Positions 9,601 to 17,235 of a stretch of DNA of 23,139 bases are shown here, one piece after another. The DNA lies in contig JAGBVY010000165.1 of assembly GCA_017630115.1 (NCBI GenBank), positions 1 through 23,139 on the forward strand, written 5' to 3'. Position 1 is the first letter of the stretch; every line of letters begins with the position of its first letter. This stretch comes from Tidjanibacter sp. (GTDB lineage: Bacteria > Bacteroidota > Bacteroidia > Bacteroidales > Rikenellaceae). Below the pieces are notes generated by a model. That model ran no database searches. It was not told the DNA's origin and saw nothing but the letters and a program-made list of their open reading frames with translations. The translations under genes were made by a program, and so were the position numbers.

Positions 9601-10836
9601 GTAAACAACTGCCTGACCTACACTGCTGAGGCTAACCTCGGCGCTGTTCGTGAGACTACCGTTACTATCATCGCCTCGTTGGCTGGTCAGACTCCTATCA
9701 GTTGGAACTTTGGTCTGCTCCAAAAAGGCTTCATCCCCAAGATGACCATTGCTGAGTACAATGCAATCCCCGAAGAGGATAGGAGCGACAACCCATATGT
9801 GCGCTATGAGCTGACTGGTAGGATTGAGAGTATTGAGAGTACAAGTGCTACAAACTCCAAATTTACTATTACCGATGGCACGGAAAGTGTTCAGGTGTAT
9901 GGTCTTGTTGTTGAGAATAGCGATAAGGACTATGGCGACCTCAACCTCAAAGTTGGTGATGTGGTGACTATTACAGCTCCCCGCATCGCTAACTGCGACA
10001 CCGCAGGTAAGGGTAGCATTAACCCCGCCTACTACATCTCGCACTACAACATTGAGGCTACCGCTACCGCTGCTGAGTACACCAGTGGCTCTACTGCAAC
10101 AATCAGCATTGCAACTACCTCGGGCTTGGATGTTACCTACGAGATGGCCGATTGCGACTTTGCAACGATTAGCTACACCACCGACCCCACTTCGGAGAAC
10201 ACCACCGCTACCGTTACCTTCACCTCCACCAACGAGGCTGAGGTGGCTCGCAGCGTAGATGTTACCTTCACGACCGGTTTGGCTTCGACCACCGTTACCG
10301 TTACCCAGAAGATTGACCCCGCAAAGGTTAAGGGTTGGGTACTTGTAACCGATGCAAGCGAACTCACTATTGGCGACGAGGTAATCATTGTAGCCAAGAA
10401 CGCAAATTACGCACTTGGTTGCTATACAAGCTCATCTACATCTACTGCAAATAAGAATACGAGTGAAGTTGTAATCAATGGTACTTCCATTTCATCTGAG
10501 GAGGTTGAAAACAAGAAGGTTCAGAAGTTTACACTTGTAGAGGGTTCCATAACAAATACTTTTGCATTTGAGTTTACCTACAATAGTAGTACATATTATC
10601 TTTACGCTAATTCGGGTGTGAAACTATATTCGAATAAGAATAATGGAGGTCGTGCCTTTGCAATAGATATTGAGGCAGATGGCAATGCAATTATTACATC
10701 GCAGGGTAATACTAAATATGTAATTACTTATAATTACAAGGGTTCGCCAGCTGCATTTACCACCTCTGGAATTTCTGCATCATTAGCAACAGATGTTGAT
10801 GCGGATATTTGTATCTACAAAAACACTGAGAAATAG
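6649..10836 (+). CDS. Giant fimbrillin-like modular surface lipoprotein
   Basis: Predicted 1395-residue lipoprotein with cysteine at residue 21 (LTAC), followed by acidic QNDIDEQ. Residues about 30-296 look like a fimbrillin / Mfa-like N-terminal region (VTFVADSATESRTS, FAWDETESFAV, a strand ladder, FTRLAAVAKISI). Then comes an ordered array: module A (W-x-LV-x-D-x-x-x-L-x-x-GD) at 297-477, BACON 478-579, an OB-fold-like segment 582-684, BACON-like 685-767, A 770-925, BACON 926-1026, OB-like 1028-1134, BACON-like 1135-1224, and a final A 1229-1395. The block A-BACON-OB-BACON is therefore duplicated, followed by a third A. The duplicates still agree at DNA level: the EVVFNYVGDW segment near 8183 and 9518 differs only at a few bases. 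This could be a fimbrial or adhesin tip subunit; no chaperone, usher or anchor gene is present. Base composition falls sharply in the last A module. Confidence 0.88.
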   Translation: MKRIIKSLAFIAVAAMGLTACQNDIDEQIEAKESVVVTFVADSATESRTSVDTSGDVPVFAWDETESFAVLEQTTALAEATNVGFAKDVEGKATITATFDHNAGQSEYKYVAVYPKAGYVEATSIATATLSLPANQTMGSASYDPNADLMVSKVVATAAQPIEVQPMQFTRLAAVAKISIKGVEGTIEKVIFTAEGKTIAGTITADLENIANEDGSHNFDVAQGSDSITIEGVVNNGAVYFTLLPTTLEAGEGYTVTVVTEDKIYVKKGTIPEGKSLEFAAGMVTRFGVNMEGVTPGDKWVLVRDVDDLEAGDIVTFVSKNYNWVMGKWASSYPYASYTEVVKIGDYLYHPIAAASEANNRIQHLVVAPRAGKENAFEFYNQAGEYDDDDYSGYICTYSTNNYLKVQTTPSGRSLFYTTIAEDGTATLEATDSDHTYKKLRYRAYNGGNTTSNRRFGCTSTITNEHDDICIYKIAGGKGVVPTPEAQFTVPAESSPVVIGKEGVAEATQITEVVFNYVGDWTISVSDNADWLTLNYADEKLTYTAPVNAGAKREATVTITASHDGKDDIEKTFKVVQKGEPQPISVKDFSALGVDANAEYLVTGVITKRVDSTSSDTEISDGKGNTAKFRYVYTADNKSSFYNTDANVEGNVVTILASKSYSASYGGSSSAHALCQGYYNLSAAADVDHVAYSGGDVKVTITKGGTLTPQTITGSVSELFAQLIYTENATEATVKLPANEGAPREVVATFTDGLATTSVTIIQGADTSKGTTWELVTDAATLEAGDKVIIAAKDYNVAMSTTISSNDQRGEAAVTKIGNYYLIPTALDVQTFVLGAGTEVGTFAFYDDTNKGFLVSSNTSPATLENQPYVDANASFAISIAEGAATIAKDSSKLAYYLNGTTKYFCSSSATSSYYNSLSLYRLVGVKGEIPVVAADVTVNDAVISEDAAVSATPIPEVVFNYVGDWDITATTDAEWITSLAFDKVNNCLTYTAEANLGAVRETTVTIIASLAGQTPISWNFGLLQKGFIPKMTIAEYNAIPEEDRSDNPYVRYELTGRIESIESTSATNSKFTITDGTESVQVYGLVVENSDKDYGDLNLKVGDVVTITAPRIANCDTAGKGSINPAYYISHYNIEATATAAEYTSGSTATISIATTSGLDVTYEMADCDFATISYTTDPTSENTTATVTFTSTNEAEVARSVDVTFTTGLASTTVTVTQKIDPAKVKGWVLVTDASELTIGDEVIIVAKNANYALGCYTSSSTSTANKNTSEVVINGTSISSEEVENKKVQKFTLVEGSITNTFAFEFTYNSSTYYLYANSGVKLYSNKNNGGRAFAIDIEADGNAIITSQGNTKYVITYNYKGSPAAFTTSGISASLATDVDADICIYKNTEK

Positions 10837-10860
10837 TGTAATTAAATCAAAACGAACGAT

Positions 10861-12348
10861 ATGAAATTCGTGAAACATTTGGCTCTGATGGCTATGGCGG
10901 CGGTGGCTGCCATAGCCCTCGGAGGTTGTGACAACCAAGAGGAGCAGACCGAAAATCCCAACCTCAACCAAGACCTCACTCTCACCGTCGATGTGGAGGA
11001 CATCACTGCCACCACAGCCAAAGTGAAGGTGACGCACAACGGCTCGGCAGCCGACACTTGGTTTGGGTTTGTGACCACAGAGGTCGATAAGAACGAAAAA
11101 ACCCTCATCGACGAGGCAGCACTCGCCTTCCGAGCAAGCTCCGACGTGGCACAGCTCCGCGCCAGCAAAAGCTATGTGACCATACTCAACGAGCTCACCC
11201 CCGCCACAGCCTACAAGTACATCGCCTTCGGACTCTCCGACAAGGGCGAGGTCTATGGTGGCTACGGCGTATTTGAGTTCACAACCGCTGAGAGCAACAC
11301 CGGTGGTGGCAACACGGGCGGTGGCAATGGTGGTGACAACACGGGCGGTGGCACAACAAGCGGTATGAGGGTCAATGAGGCGTGGAGCGTAAGCTACATT
11401 GGTGCAGGCACCCTCTACGACCAGCAGTTCGACCACATCGTCAAAGTCACCAGCACCGACTACAACCCCTATCTGCTGACTGCTGTATATGCAAGCGAGT
11501 GGGACCCCGAGGGACTCTTGGAGCTGGGTGGTTACCTTGTGACCGACCTCCGCAACTACCTCACCGAGTTCAACTCCGCCAACGGCACCTCCTACACCTT
11601 GGCCGATATGCTCTTTGTGGGCGACGGCTACGACGCCTTCAACCTCAACCCCGGATACTACAAGGCAGTGGCTCTGGGTGTCAATGAGCAGGGCACCCTC
11701 ACAGGACTCTACGCCGTTTCCGAAACCTTCGAGGTGAAGGAGCAGGTGGCAACCGGCAATTTCAAGGCTTGGCTCGGCAACTGGGAGGTTGTGGGCAACA
11801 ATGGAGTTAGCTACACAATCAACCTTTCCAACGGCTTGGCCAACAAGTTCTTCATTATGTCCTACTGGGAGAACGACCCCGACTTTGCTGTGAAGGTCGA
11901 TTACAACGCCTCGCTCGATGCGCTCTTCTTCTACTCGCAGTTGGTGGCCGAGGATGTCAATTTCGGCGATGCCGGCATTGGCGATGTCTATTTCTTGGGC
12001 CTCGACGACGAGGGTAGTATGTACACTATCGAGGCAGGCGAGTATGGAATAGGCATTGCAGGCATACTCGACGGCGGCCAGAGGGCCTTGGTACGCTACG
12101 ACGACGATAGCATTCAGGGCTACCCATTCTTCGACTTTATGTTCTTTGTTGTTGATATCGACGGCAAGTATTACAGGCTCACCAATGCCGAATTGTTGGA
12201 GATGCCCGCAGCAATCAATCCCGCCGGCGGTCAGGTGGCCGTAGCTCCCGCAGCTCGCCCCACAGTGCGCCAAAATGCCTACACCAAGGCTGTGCGCCCC
12301 GCCAAGGTCTATACTCCCGGAGCGGAGATTTTCAACTTCGCCCGATAG
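10861..12348 (+). CDS. Lipoprotein with Fn3-like and lipocalin-like modules
   Basis: Predicted 495-residue lipoprotein, with signal peptide and cysteine at residue 23 (LGGC) followed by acidic DNQEEQTE. Residues about 38-145 form an Fn3-like module (TLTVDVEDITATTAKVKVT to FEFTTAE). A Gly/Thr/Asn linker spans about 146-168. A beta-rich middle module (NEAWSVSYIG, about 172-300) is followed at about 301 by FKAWLGNWEV, which starts a lipocalin-like barrel resembling the end of the protein at 383-1549. The last 40 residues are Pro/Ala-rich and basic. It is the last gene of the block: 24 nt follow the giant gene, and a strong hairpin lies 22 nt after its stop. No enzyme motif is seen. A ligand-binding surface accessory of the operon is an inference. 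Confidence 0.85.
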   Translation: MKFVKHLALMAMAAVAAIALGGCDNQEEQTENPNLNQDLTLTVDVEDITATTAKVKVTHNGSAADTWFGFVTTEVDKNEKTLIDEAALAFRASSDVAQLRASKSYVTILNELTPATAYKYIAFGLSDKGEVYGGYGVFEFTTAESNTGGGNTGGGNGGDNTGGGTTSGMRVNEAWSVSYIGAGTLYDQQFDHIVKVTSTDYNPYLLTAVYASEWDPEGLLELGGYLVTDLRNYLTEFNSANGTSYTLADMLFVGDGYDAFNLNPGYYKAVALGVNEQGTLTGLYAVSETFEVKEQVATGNFKAWLGNWEVVGNNGVSYTINLSNGLANKFFIMSYWENDPDFAVKVDYNASLDALFFYSQLVAEDVNFGDAGIGDVYFLGLDDEGSMYTIEAGEYGIGIAGILDGGQRALVRYDDDSIQGYPFFDFMFFVVDIDGKYYRLTNAELLEMPAAINPAGGQVAVAPAARPTVRQNAYTKAVRPAKVYTPGAEIFNFAR

Positions 12349-12369
12349 GGTGGTGACTGTACCACACAA

Positions 12370-12401
12370 AAAGGGTGGCAACCAAGCGGTTGCCACCCTT
12401 T
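12370..12401. terminator. Bidirectional hairpin terminator between operon and cysS
   Basis: A perfect inverted repeat, AAGGGTGGCAACC (12371-12383) with GGTTGCCACCCTT (12388-12400) and loop AAGC, is extended by one A-T pair. A-rich sequence precedes it and T-rich sequence follows, so it can end transcription from both the + strand operon and the convergent cysS gene. Confidence 0.88.
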
Positions 12402-12442
12402 CTATGTAAAAAACTTTCTATATATAAAATAATATGGTGGGA

Positions 12443-13912
12443 CTAAATCTGCTCCCAATCCATTGAGCCGTCTTTGTTGTCCTTGACGCGGATGCCTACC
12501 TCCGAAAGGCGGTTGCGAATAAGGTCGGCGGTGGGCCAGTCTTTGTTGGCTTTGGCGTTGCGACGAATCTCCAAAATCATATCCATCAGAGGAGCAACTT
12601 TGTCGTCGGCACCCTCGGTGCGCTCGTTGCGCAGACCCAAGATATCGAATACATAGAGATTCACTACTCTACGCAACTCCTCCAAGTCGGCAGAGGAAAT
12701 TTGTTCCTTGCCGTCGGCTATGGAGTTGATAATCCTCACCCAGTCAAACAGAGCCGAGATAACCATAGGCGATGAGAGGTCGTCGTTCATTGCATCCTCG
12801 CAGCGTGTGCGTAGGTCGGCCACATCGACGGTGGAACTCTCCGAGGCTTTCAGTTTACCAAGCACCTCAACAGCTTTCATAAGCCTATCGTAACCCTTCT
12901 CGGCGGCTTTCAGGGCCTCGTTGGAGAAGTCGAGGGTGGAGCGGTAGTGGGCTTGCAAGATGAAGAACCTGACGGTCATTGGCGAGTAGGCCTGTTCGAG
13001 CTTGTCGTGGGTGCCCGTGAAGAGCTGTTCGAGGGTGATGAAGTTGCCCAACGACTTGCCCATCTTCTGACCGCCAATGGTAATCATATTGTTGTGTATC
13101 CAGTAGCGGGCCGAGTCGTGACCCAACGCAGCGCACGACTGAGCAATCTCGCACTCGTGGTGGGGGAACATAAGGTCCATACCGCCACCGTGGATGTCGA
13201 ACTGCTCGCCGAGGTACTTGGTGCTCATTGCTGTACACTCCAAGTGCCAGCCGGGGAAACCGTCGCTCCAAGGCGAGGGCCAACGCATAATATGTTCGGG
13301 CTGTGCCTTCTTCCAGAGGGCAAAGTCGTAGGAGTTGCGCTTGTCGCTCTGGCCGTCAATCTCGTGTGTGCCAACAAGCACGTCGTCGAGGTTGCGACCC
13401 GAGAGTTTGCCATAGTGGAAGCTCTCGTTGTATTTGGTCACATCGAAGTAGATAGAACCGTTGCTCTCGTAGGCATAGCCTGCGTCGAAGATGCGCTTTA
13501 CGAGTTCCACCTGCTCGATGATGTGGCCACTGGCGTGTGGTTCAATCGAGGGGGGCAACACTCCGAGCTTGTCCATAAAGGTGTGGTAGCGGTTGGTGTA
13601 GTACTGTGCTACCTCCATAGGTTCGAGCTGTTCGAGCCTTGCTTTCTTGGTGATTTTGTCCTCACCTTCGTCGGCGTCGTGTTCGAGGTGGCCCACGTCG
13701 GTGATGTTACGCACATAGCGCACCTTGTAGCCTAGCGCCTTCAAGTAGCGGAACAGCAGGTCGAAGGTGATGGCGGGGCGGGTGTGTCCCAAGTGGGGGT
13801 CGCCATAGACGGTTGGGCCGCATACATACATACCAACGTGCTGCTCGTTGATGGGTCGAAACACCTCTTTTGTACGAGAGAGGGTGTTGTATAGCATTAA
13901 CTTTGTAGCCAT
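12443..13912 (-). CDS. cysS: Cysteinyl-tRNA synthetase
   Basis: Charges tRNA-Cys with cysteine in the cytoplasm (class I aminoacyl-tRNA synthetase). The 489-residue length is normal for the family. I chose the ATG at 13912 (MATKLMLYNTLSRTKE) because the protein family starts there; the open frame continues upstream to 14581 but that part has no synthetase sequence and runs under the divergent neighbour. Visible motifs are C31 in YVCGPTVYG (zinc ligand), HLGH at 40-43 (HIGH signature), the WHLECTAMS and FPHHECEIAQS region with the remaining zinc ligands, and KMGKS at 283-287 (KMSKS loop). A helical anticodon-binding part makes up the C-terminal third. The gene is divergent from the DUF2723 gene, with 93 nt between starts, and convergent with the lipoprotein operon. 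Confidence 0.97.
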   Translation of the reverse strand: MATKLMLYNTLSRTKEVFRPINEQHVGMYVCGPTVYGDPHLGHTRPAITFDLLFRYLKALGYKVRYVRNITDVGHLEHDADEGEDKITKKARLEQLEPMEVAQYYTNRYHTFMDKLGVLPPSIEPHASGHIIEQVELVKRIFDAGYAYESNGSIYFDVTKYNESFHYGKLSGRNLDDVLVGTHEIDGQSDKRNSYDFALWKKAQPEHIMRWPSPWSDGFPGWHLECTAMSTKYLGEQFDIHGGGMDLMFPHHECEIAQSCAALGHDSARYWIHNNMITIGGQKMGKSLGNFITLEQLFTGTHDKLEQAYSPMTVRFFILQAHYRSTLDFSNEALKAAEKGYDRLMKAVEVLGKLKASESSTVDVADLRTRCEDAMNDDLSSPMVISALFDWVRIINSIADGKEQISSADLEELRRVVNLYVFDILGLRNERTEGADDKVAPLMDMILEIRRNAKANKDWPTADLIRNRLSEVGIRVKDNKDGSMDWEQI

Positions 13913-13938
13913 AGTCGTAATTATAGTGTTTATTCGGG

Positions 13939-13970
13939 TTGTAAAAATACTCATTATTTTCGTAACTTTG
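13939..13970 (+). promoter_or_regulatory. Promoter of the DUF2723 membrane-protein gene
   Basis: TAACTTTG at 13963-13970 matches the Bacteroidota -7 box TAnnTTTG, and TTG at 13939-13941 can serve as the -33 element with a 21-nt spacer. Transcription would begin near 13977, about 30 nt before the chosen start codon at 14006. Confidence 0.65.
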
Positions 13971-14005
13971 CAAAATAATTCGTCTATTTGGATAGTTATT
14001 TGTTT

Positions 14006-17000
14006 ATGAGAAGCTACAATAGAATCAATAATCTGCTCGGACTGGCCACTTTTCTTGTTTCGGCTCTGGTCTATATTCTCACTACCGAACCGTCGGCCAG
14101 CTACTGGGACTGCGGCGAGTTTATCCCAACGTCTTATAAGTTGGAGGTGGGTCACCCTCCCGGTGCGCCACTCTTTATGATGATTGCCAATTTCTTCACT
14201 CAGTTTGCTTTTGGCAATACGGCCAAGGTTGCACTTATGGTCAATATTATGTCGTGCTTGGCGGCTGCGGCCACCATTATGTTCCTCTTTTGGAGCATAA
14301 CCTACATAGCACGCTGTATGTTGGTGGGACGTAAGAGAGAGCCTTCGCGCGGCGAGTTGGTGGCAATTATGGGCGCAGGCTTGGTGGGTGCATTGGCCTA
14401 CACCTTTACCGACACATTTTGGTTCTCGGCTGTCGAGGCCGAGGTCTATGCCCTCTCTTCGCTGATGACGGCGGTGGTCTTTTGGGCTATTCTCAAATGG
14501 GACGCTGTGGCCGACCAGAAGGGCAATGAACGTTGGTTGGTATTGATAGCCTACCTTATGGGCCTCTCGATTGGTGTCCACATCCTCAATCTGCTGACCA
14601 TCCCCGCTTTGGTATTTATCTACTACTTCCGCAAGACCGACAAGGTGAGCCTTAAAGGAGTGGTCATCTCTACGCTTGTGAGCGGAGCGGTGCTGCTTGT
14701 TGTCAATAGCCTTATCATCCCCTATACTACACAGGTGGGAGCTTGGTTTGACCGTATGCTCAACGGTTTAGGCGTGCCTGTAAATGTGGGCTTTGCCATA
14801 TATGTAGTGCTATTGTTTGTGGCTCTTGGAGTGGCCATTTGGCAGACCCAGAAACGTCGCCTGAAATTGGCCAACCTTATTGTCACGAGCCTTACGGTAA
14901 TCTTGATTGGTTACTCCTCCTATGCTTCGGTTATTATCCGTGCGGCAGCCAATCCGCCAATGAACTCCAACGACCCCGACAACCCTTATGCTCTGCTCTA
15001 CTTGCTCAACCGCGAGCAGTATGAGGCTCAGCCCATACTCTCGGGTGTGTCGTATGCTGCCCCAATCTTGGACGTTACATATCGCACCAAATACTACGTT
15101 GGCGACGACGGACGCTACGTTGGCCGTCAGACCATTGCCGGCTATGAGTATCCCGACGAGTTTAAGATGCTCTTTCCGAGGATGTGGTCGAGCAACGAAC
15201 GCCACATTGAGGGCTACCAGTCGTGGGGCAGGGTCAAGGGTCGCCGTGTGCGCTATGCGGGCGAGAATTACACCGTTCCCACCTTTGGCGAGAACTTGCG
15301 CTACTTCTTCGACTATCAGCTGAACTTTATGTATTGGCGCTACTTCTTGTGGAACTTTGTAGGTCGCCAGAGCGACAATCAGTCTGTGGGCGAGATAACC
15401 GACGGCAACTGGCTCTCGGGCATAAAGCCTATCGACGAAGCAATGCTCGGCCCGCAAGAGAACTTGCCCGAGGATATGGCCAATAATAAAGGGCGCAACC
15501 GCTACTACTTCCTGCCCTTTATCTTGGGTATCATTGGTCTGGTTTGGCAGTTGGGTAAGAATCCTCGCTTCTTCACGGTGGTGATGTGGCTCTTTGTGAT
15601 GATGGGTGTGGCCCTTGTGGTCTATTTCAACTCGCCTCCGGGAGAGCCTCGCGAGAGGGACTATGTCTATGCCGGCTCTTTCTATGCCTTCTGTATGTGG
15701 ATAGGCTTTGGAGTGTTGGCGCTGGCCGAGTGGTTGCGTAAACTCTTTGGTAGGAGAGAGGTGGCTTCGGCGGCGGTGGCTACTGTTGTATGCCTTTCGG
15801 TGCCCACCATCTTGTGTGCCGAGAACTGGGACGACCACGACCGTAGTGGCCGCTACGTTATGCGCGATATGGGCTACAACTACCTCTCTACCGTGCTACC
15901 CGGCTCAATAGTCATCAACTACGGCGACAACGACACCTTCCCAATGTGGTACAATCAGGAAGTGGAGGGTGTTCGACCCGATGTGAGGATTATGAACCAG
16001 AGCTATCTGGGCGGTGGATGGTATGTCGAGGAGATGAAGGCTCGCCACAACGAGAGTGAGGGTGTGCCATTCTCATTCCCGAAGGAGAAATATATGTATG
16101 TCAATGACTACATCTTGGTGGAGGATATTGTCGATTATAGGGTCGATTTGCGACAGGCTATGGAGATTGTGCGTAGCGAGCACCCCAACACCAAGATAGC
16201 CTACTCCGACGAGCTCGATTTCGACTTTATGCCTCAGCACAAACTATCGCTGGCGGTCAATAAGGAGAACGCCCTCAGGGCCGGTATCGTTAGGCCCGAG
16301 GATGCCCACCTTATGCTCGACAGCATTGAGCTTAACATCACCTCCTCGACGCTCGAAAAGCCCGAAGTGATGATTCTCGATATGCTCGTTCAGCTCGATT
16401 GGAGCAGGCCCGTCTATTTTGTGCAGCCCTCGTTGCTCAAACACTTGGGCCTTACCGACTATCTCCAATTCGACGGTTTCGCCTACCGACTTGTGCCTAT
16501 AAAGACCCCTGTGGAGAGCGTAGCAACGATGGGCCGCATCGACACCGACTACCTCTACAACAATCTGATGAAGGTCTATCGCTACGGCAATGTCAGCGAC
16601 CCCGATGTCTATATCGACAACTTCTCGCGCTTCAATATCAACTCCTCGCAGGTGAGGGGTGCATTTGCCCGCTTGGCCGAGGCGCTTGTGGCCGAGGGTA
16701 GGAGTGAGGAGGCTGTGGAGGTGCTCGATAGGGGCTTGGCCGAGCTGCCACTCTCGCAGCTGCCCCACGGCTACCAGTCGTTCCCCTATATCGACGCCTA
16801 CTACGCAGCAGGCGCAATAGAGAAGGGCGATAGGCTTGCGCAGGATTTTGCTCACAACATAACCGAGAAAATCTACTACTACTTCACATTCCCCGACTCG
16901 AAGCAGGACTACATTACCGACCAACTCGTCGAGCAGTTCCAATATCTCGAACACCTCATCTACTCGGTGCTGCTGCCCTATGAGCGATTTGAAGTGATGA

Positions 17001-17170
17001 ACGATATGGACCGTAGCTTGGAGATTGCCGAGCTGTTCTTTGGTATGACTCGCAACGAGCAGGGACAACCCGAGGGTAACATCCCCGCTGTCAATGACCG
17101 CACCCGAGGGGAGTTTCTTGATAGCATTGAGGGTAGTTTCATTATCCCCAAGCCCGAGGCGCAGGACTAA
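14006..17170 (+). CDS. DUF2723 multi-spanning membrane protein, O-mannosyltransferase-like
   Basis: Predicted 1054-residue integral membrane protein of the DUF2723 family. The ATG at 14006 (MRSYNRINNLLG) is preferred to 13988 because family members start close to this motif and the promoter lies just upstream. The first membrane helix (about 10-27) leads into the family hallmark WDCGEF at 34-39, followed by LEVGHPPGAP; the acidic pair D35/E38 is the obvious catalytic candidate by analogy with GT-C enzymes. About ten hydrophobic segments follow, then SPPGEPRERDYVYAGS, a periplasmic-type soluble region, and a helical TPR-like stretch (FARLAEALVAEGRSEEAVEVL) near the C-terminus. Eukaryotic TMEM260, of the same family, is a protein O-mannosyltransferase. 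Glycosylation of exported proteins is thus a reasonable but unproven role, and lipoproteins like those encoded upstream would be plausible substrates. Confidence 0.9.
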   Translation: MRSYNRINNLLGLATFLVSALVYILTTEPSASYWDCGEFIPTSYKLEVGHPPGAPLFMMIANFFTQFAFGNTAKVALMVNIMSCLAAAATIMFLFWSITYIARCMLVGRKREPSRGELVAIMGAGLVGALAYTFTDTFWFSAVEAEVYALSSLMTAVVFWAILKWDAVADQKGNERWLVLIAYLMGLSIGVHILNLLTIPALVFIYYFRKTDKVSLKGVVISTLVSGAVLLVVNSLIIPYTTQVGAWFDRMLNGLGVPVNVGFAIYVVLLFVALGVAIWQTQKRRLKLANLIVTSLTVILIGYSSYASVIIRAAANPPMNSNDPDNPYALLYLLNREQYEAQPILSGVSYAAPILDVTYRTKYYVGDDGRYVGRQTIAGYEYPDEFKMLFPRMWSSNERHIEGYQSWGRVKGRRVRYAGENYTVPTFGENLRYFFDYQLNFMYWRYFLWNFVGRQSDNQSVGEITDGNWLSGIKPIDEAMLGPQENLPEDMANNKGRNRYYFLPFILGIIGLVWQLGKNPRFFTVVMWLFVMMGVALVVYFNSPPGEPRERDYVYAGSFYAFCMWIGFGVLALAEWLRKLFGRREVASAAVATVVCLSVPTILCAENWDDHDRSGRYVMRDMGYNYLSTVLPGSIVINYGDNDTFPMWYNQEVEGVRPDVRIMNQSYLGGGWYVEEMKARHNESEGVPFSFPKEKYMYVNDYILVEDIVDYRVDLRQAMEIVRSEHPNTKIAYSDELDFDFMPQHKLSLAVNKENALRAGIVRPEDAHLMLDSIELNITSSTLEKPEVMILDMLVQLDWSRPVYFVQPSLLKHLGLTDYLQFDGFAYRLVPIKTPVESVATMGRIDTDYLYNNLMKVYRYGNVSDPDVYIDNFSRFNINSSQVRGAFARLAEALVAEGRSEEAVEVLDRGLAELPLSQLPHGYQSFPYIDAYYAAGAIEKGDRLAQDFAHNITEKIYYYFTFPDSKQDYITDQLVEQFQYLEHLIYSVLLPYERFEVMNDMDRSLEIAELFFGMTRNEQGQPEGNIPAVNDRTRGEFLDSIEGSFIIPKPEAQD

Positions 17171-17174
17171 CCTC

Positions 17175-17193
17175 TCTGTCGCGAAGCGACAGA
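17175..17193. other. Short perfect hairpin between the DUF2723 and hydrolase genes
   Basis: TCTGTCGC and GCGACAGA form an 8-bp perfect stem around a GAA loop, 5 nt after the stop codon of the membrane-protein gene. There is no T-run after it, so a weak terminator or an mRNA-end stabiliser is possible but not shown. The remaining intergenic sequence to 17235 shows nothing clear. Confidence 0.6.
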
Positions 17194-17235
17194 CACCCTT
17201 GCGACCCTTGTTACCTTAGTCGTTTTTGAATGTTA

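Noticed and set aside
7657..10044. 795-residue open frame on the - strand
   Set aside because: It lies wholly inside the giant fimbrillin-like gene, has Cys/Asn/Ile-rich sequence without domains, and is explained by the codon bias of the opposite strand.
13945..13985. - strand promoter for cysS
   Set aside because: The reverse strand has TATTTTG-like sequence that is one base short of TAnnTTTG; too weak to report as a feature.
13913..14581. N-terminal extension of cysS by 223 residues
   Set aside because: The extension is not synthetase sequence, overlaps the divergent membrane-protein gene on the other strand, and homology sets the start at 13912.
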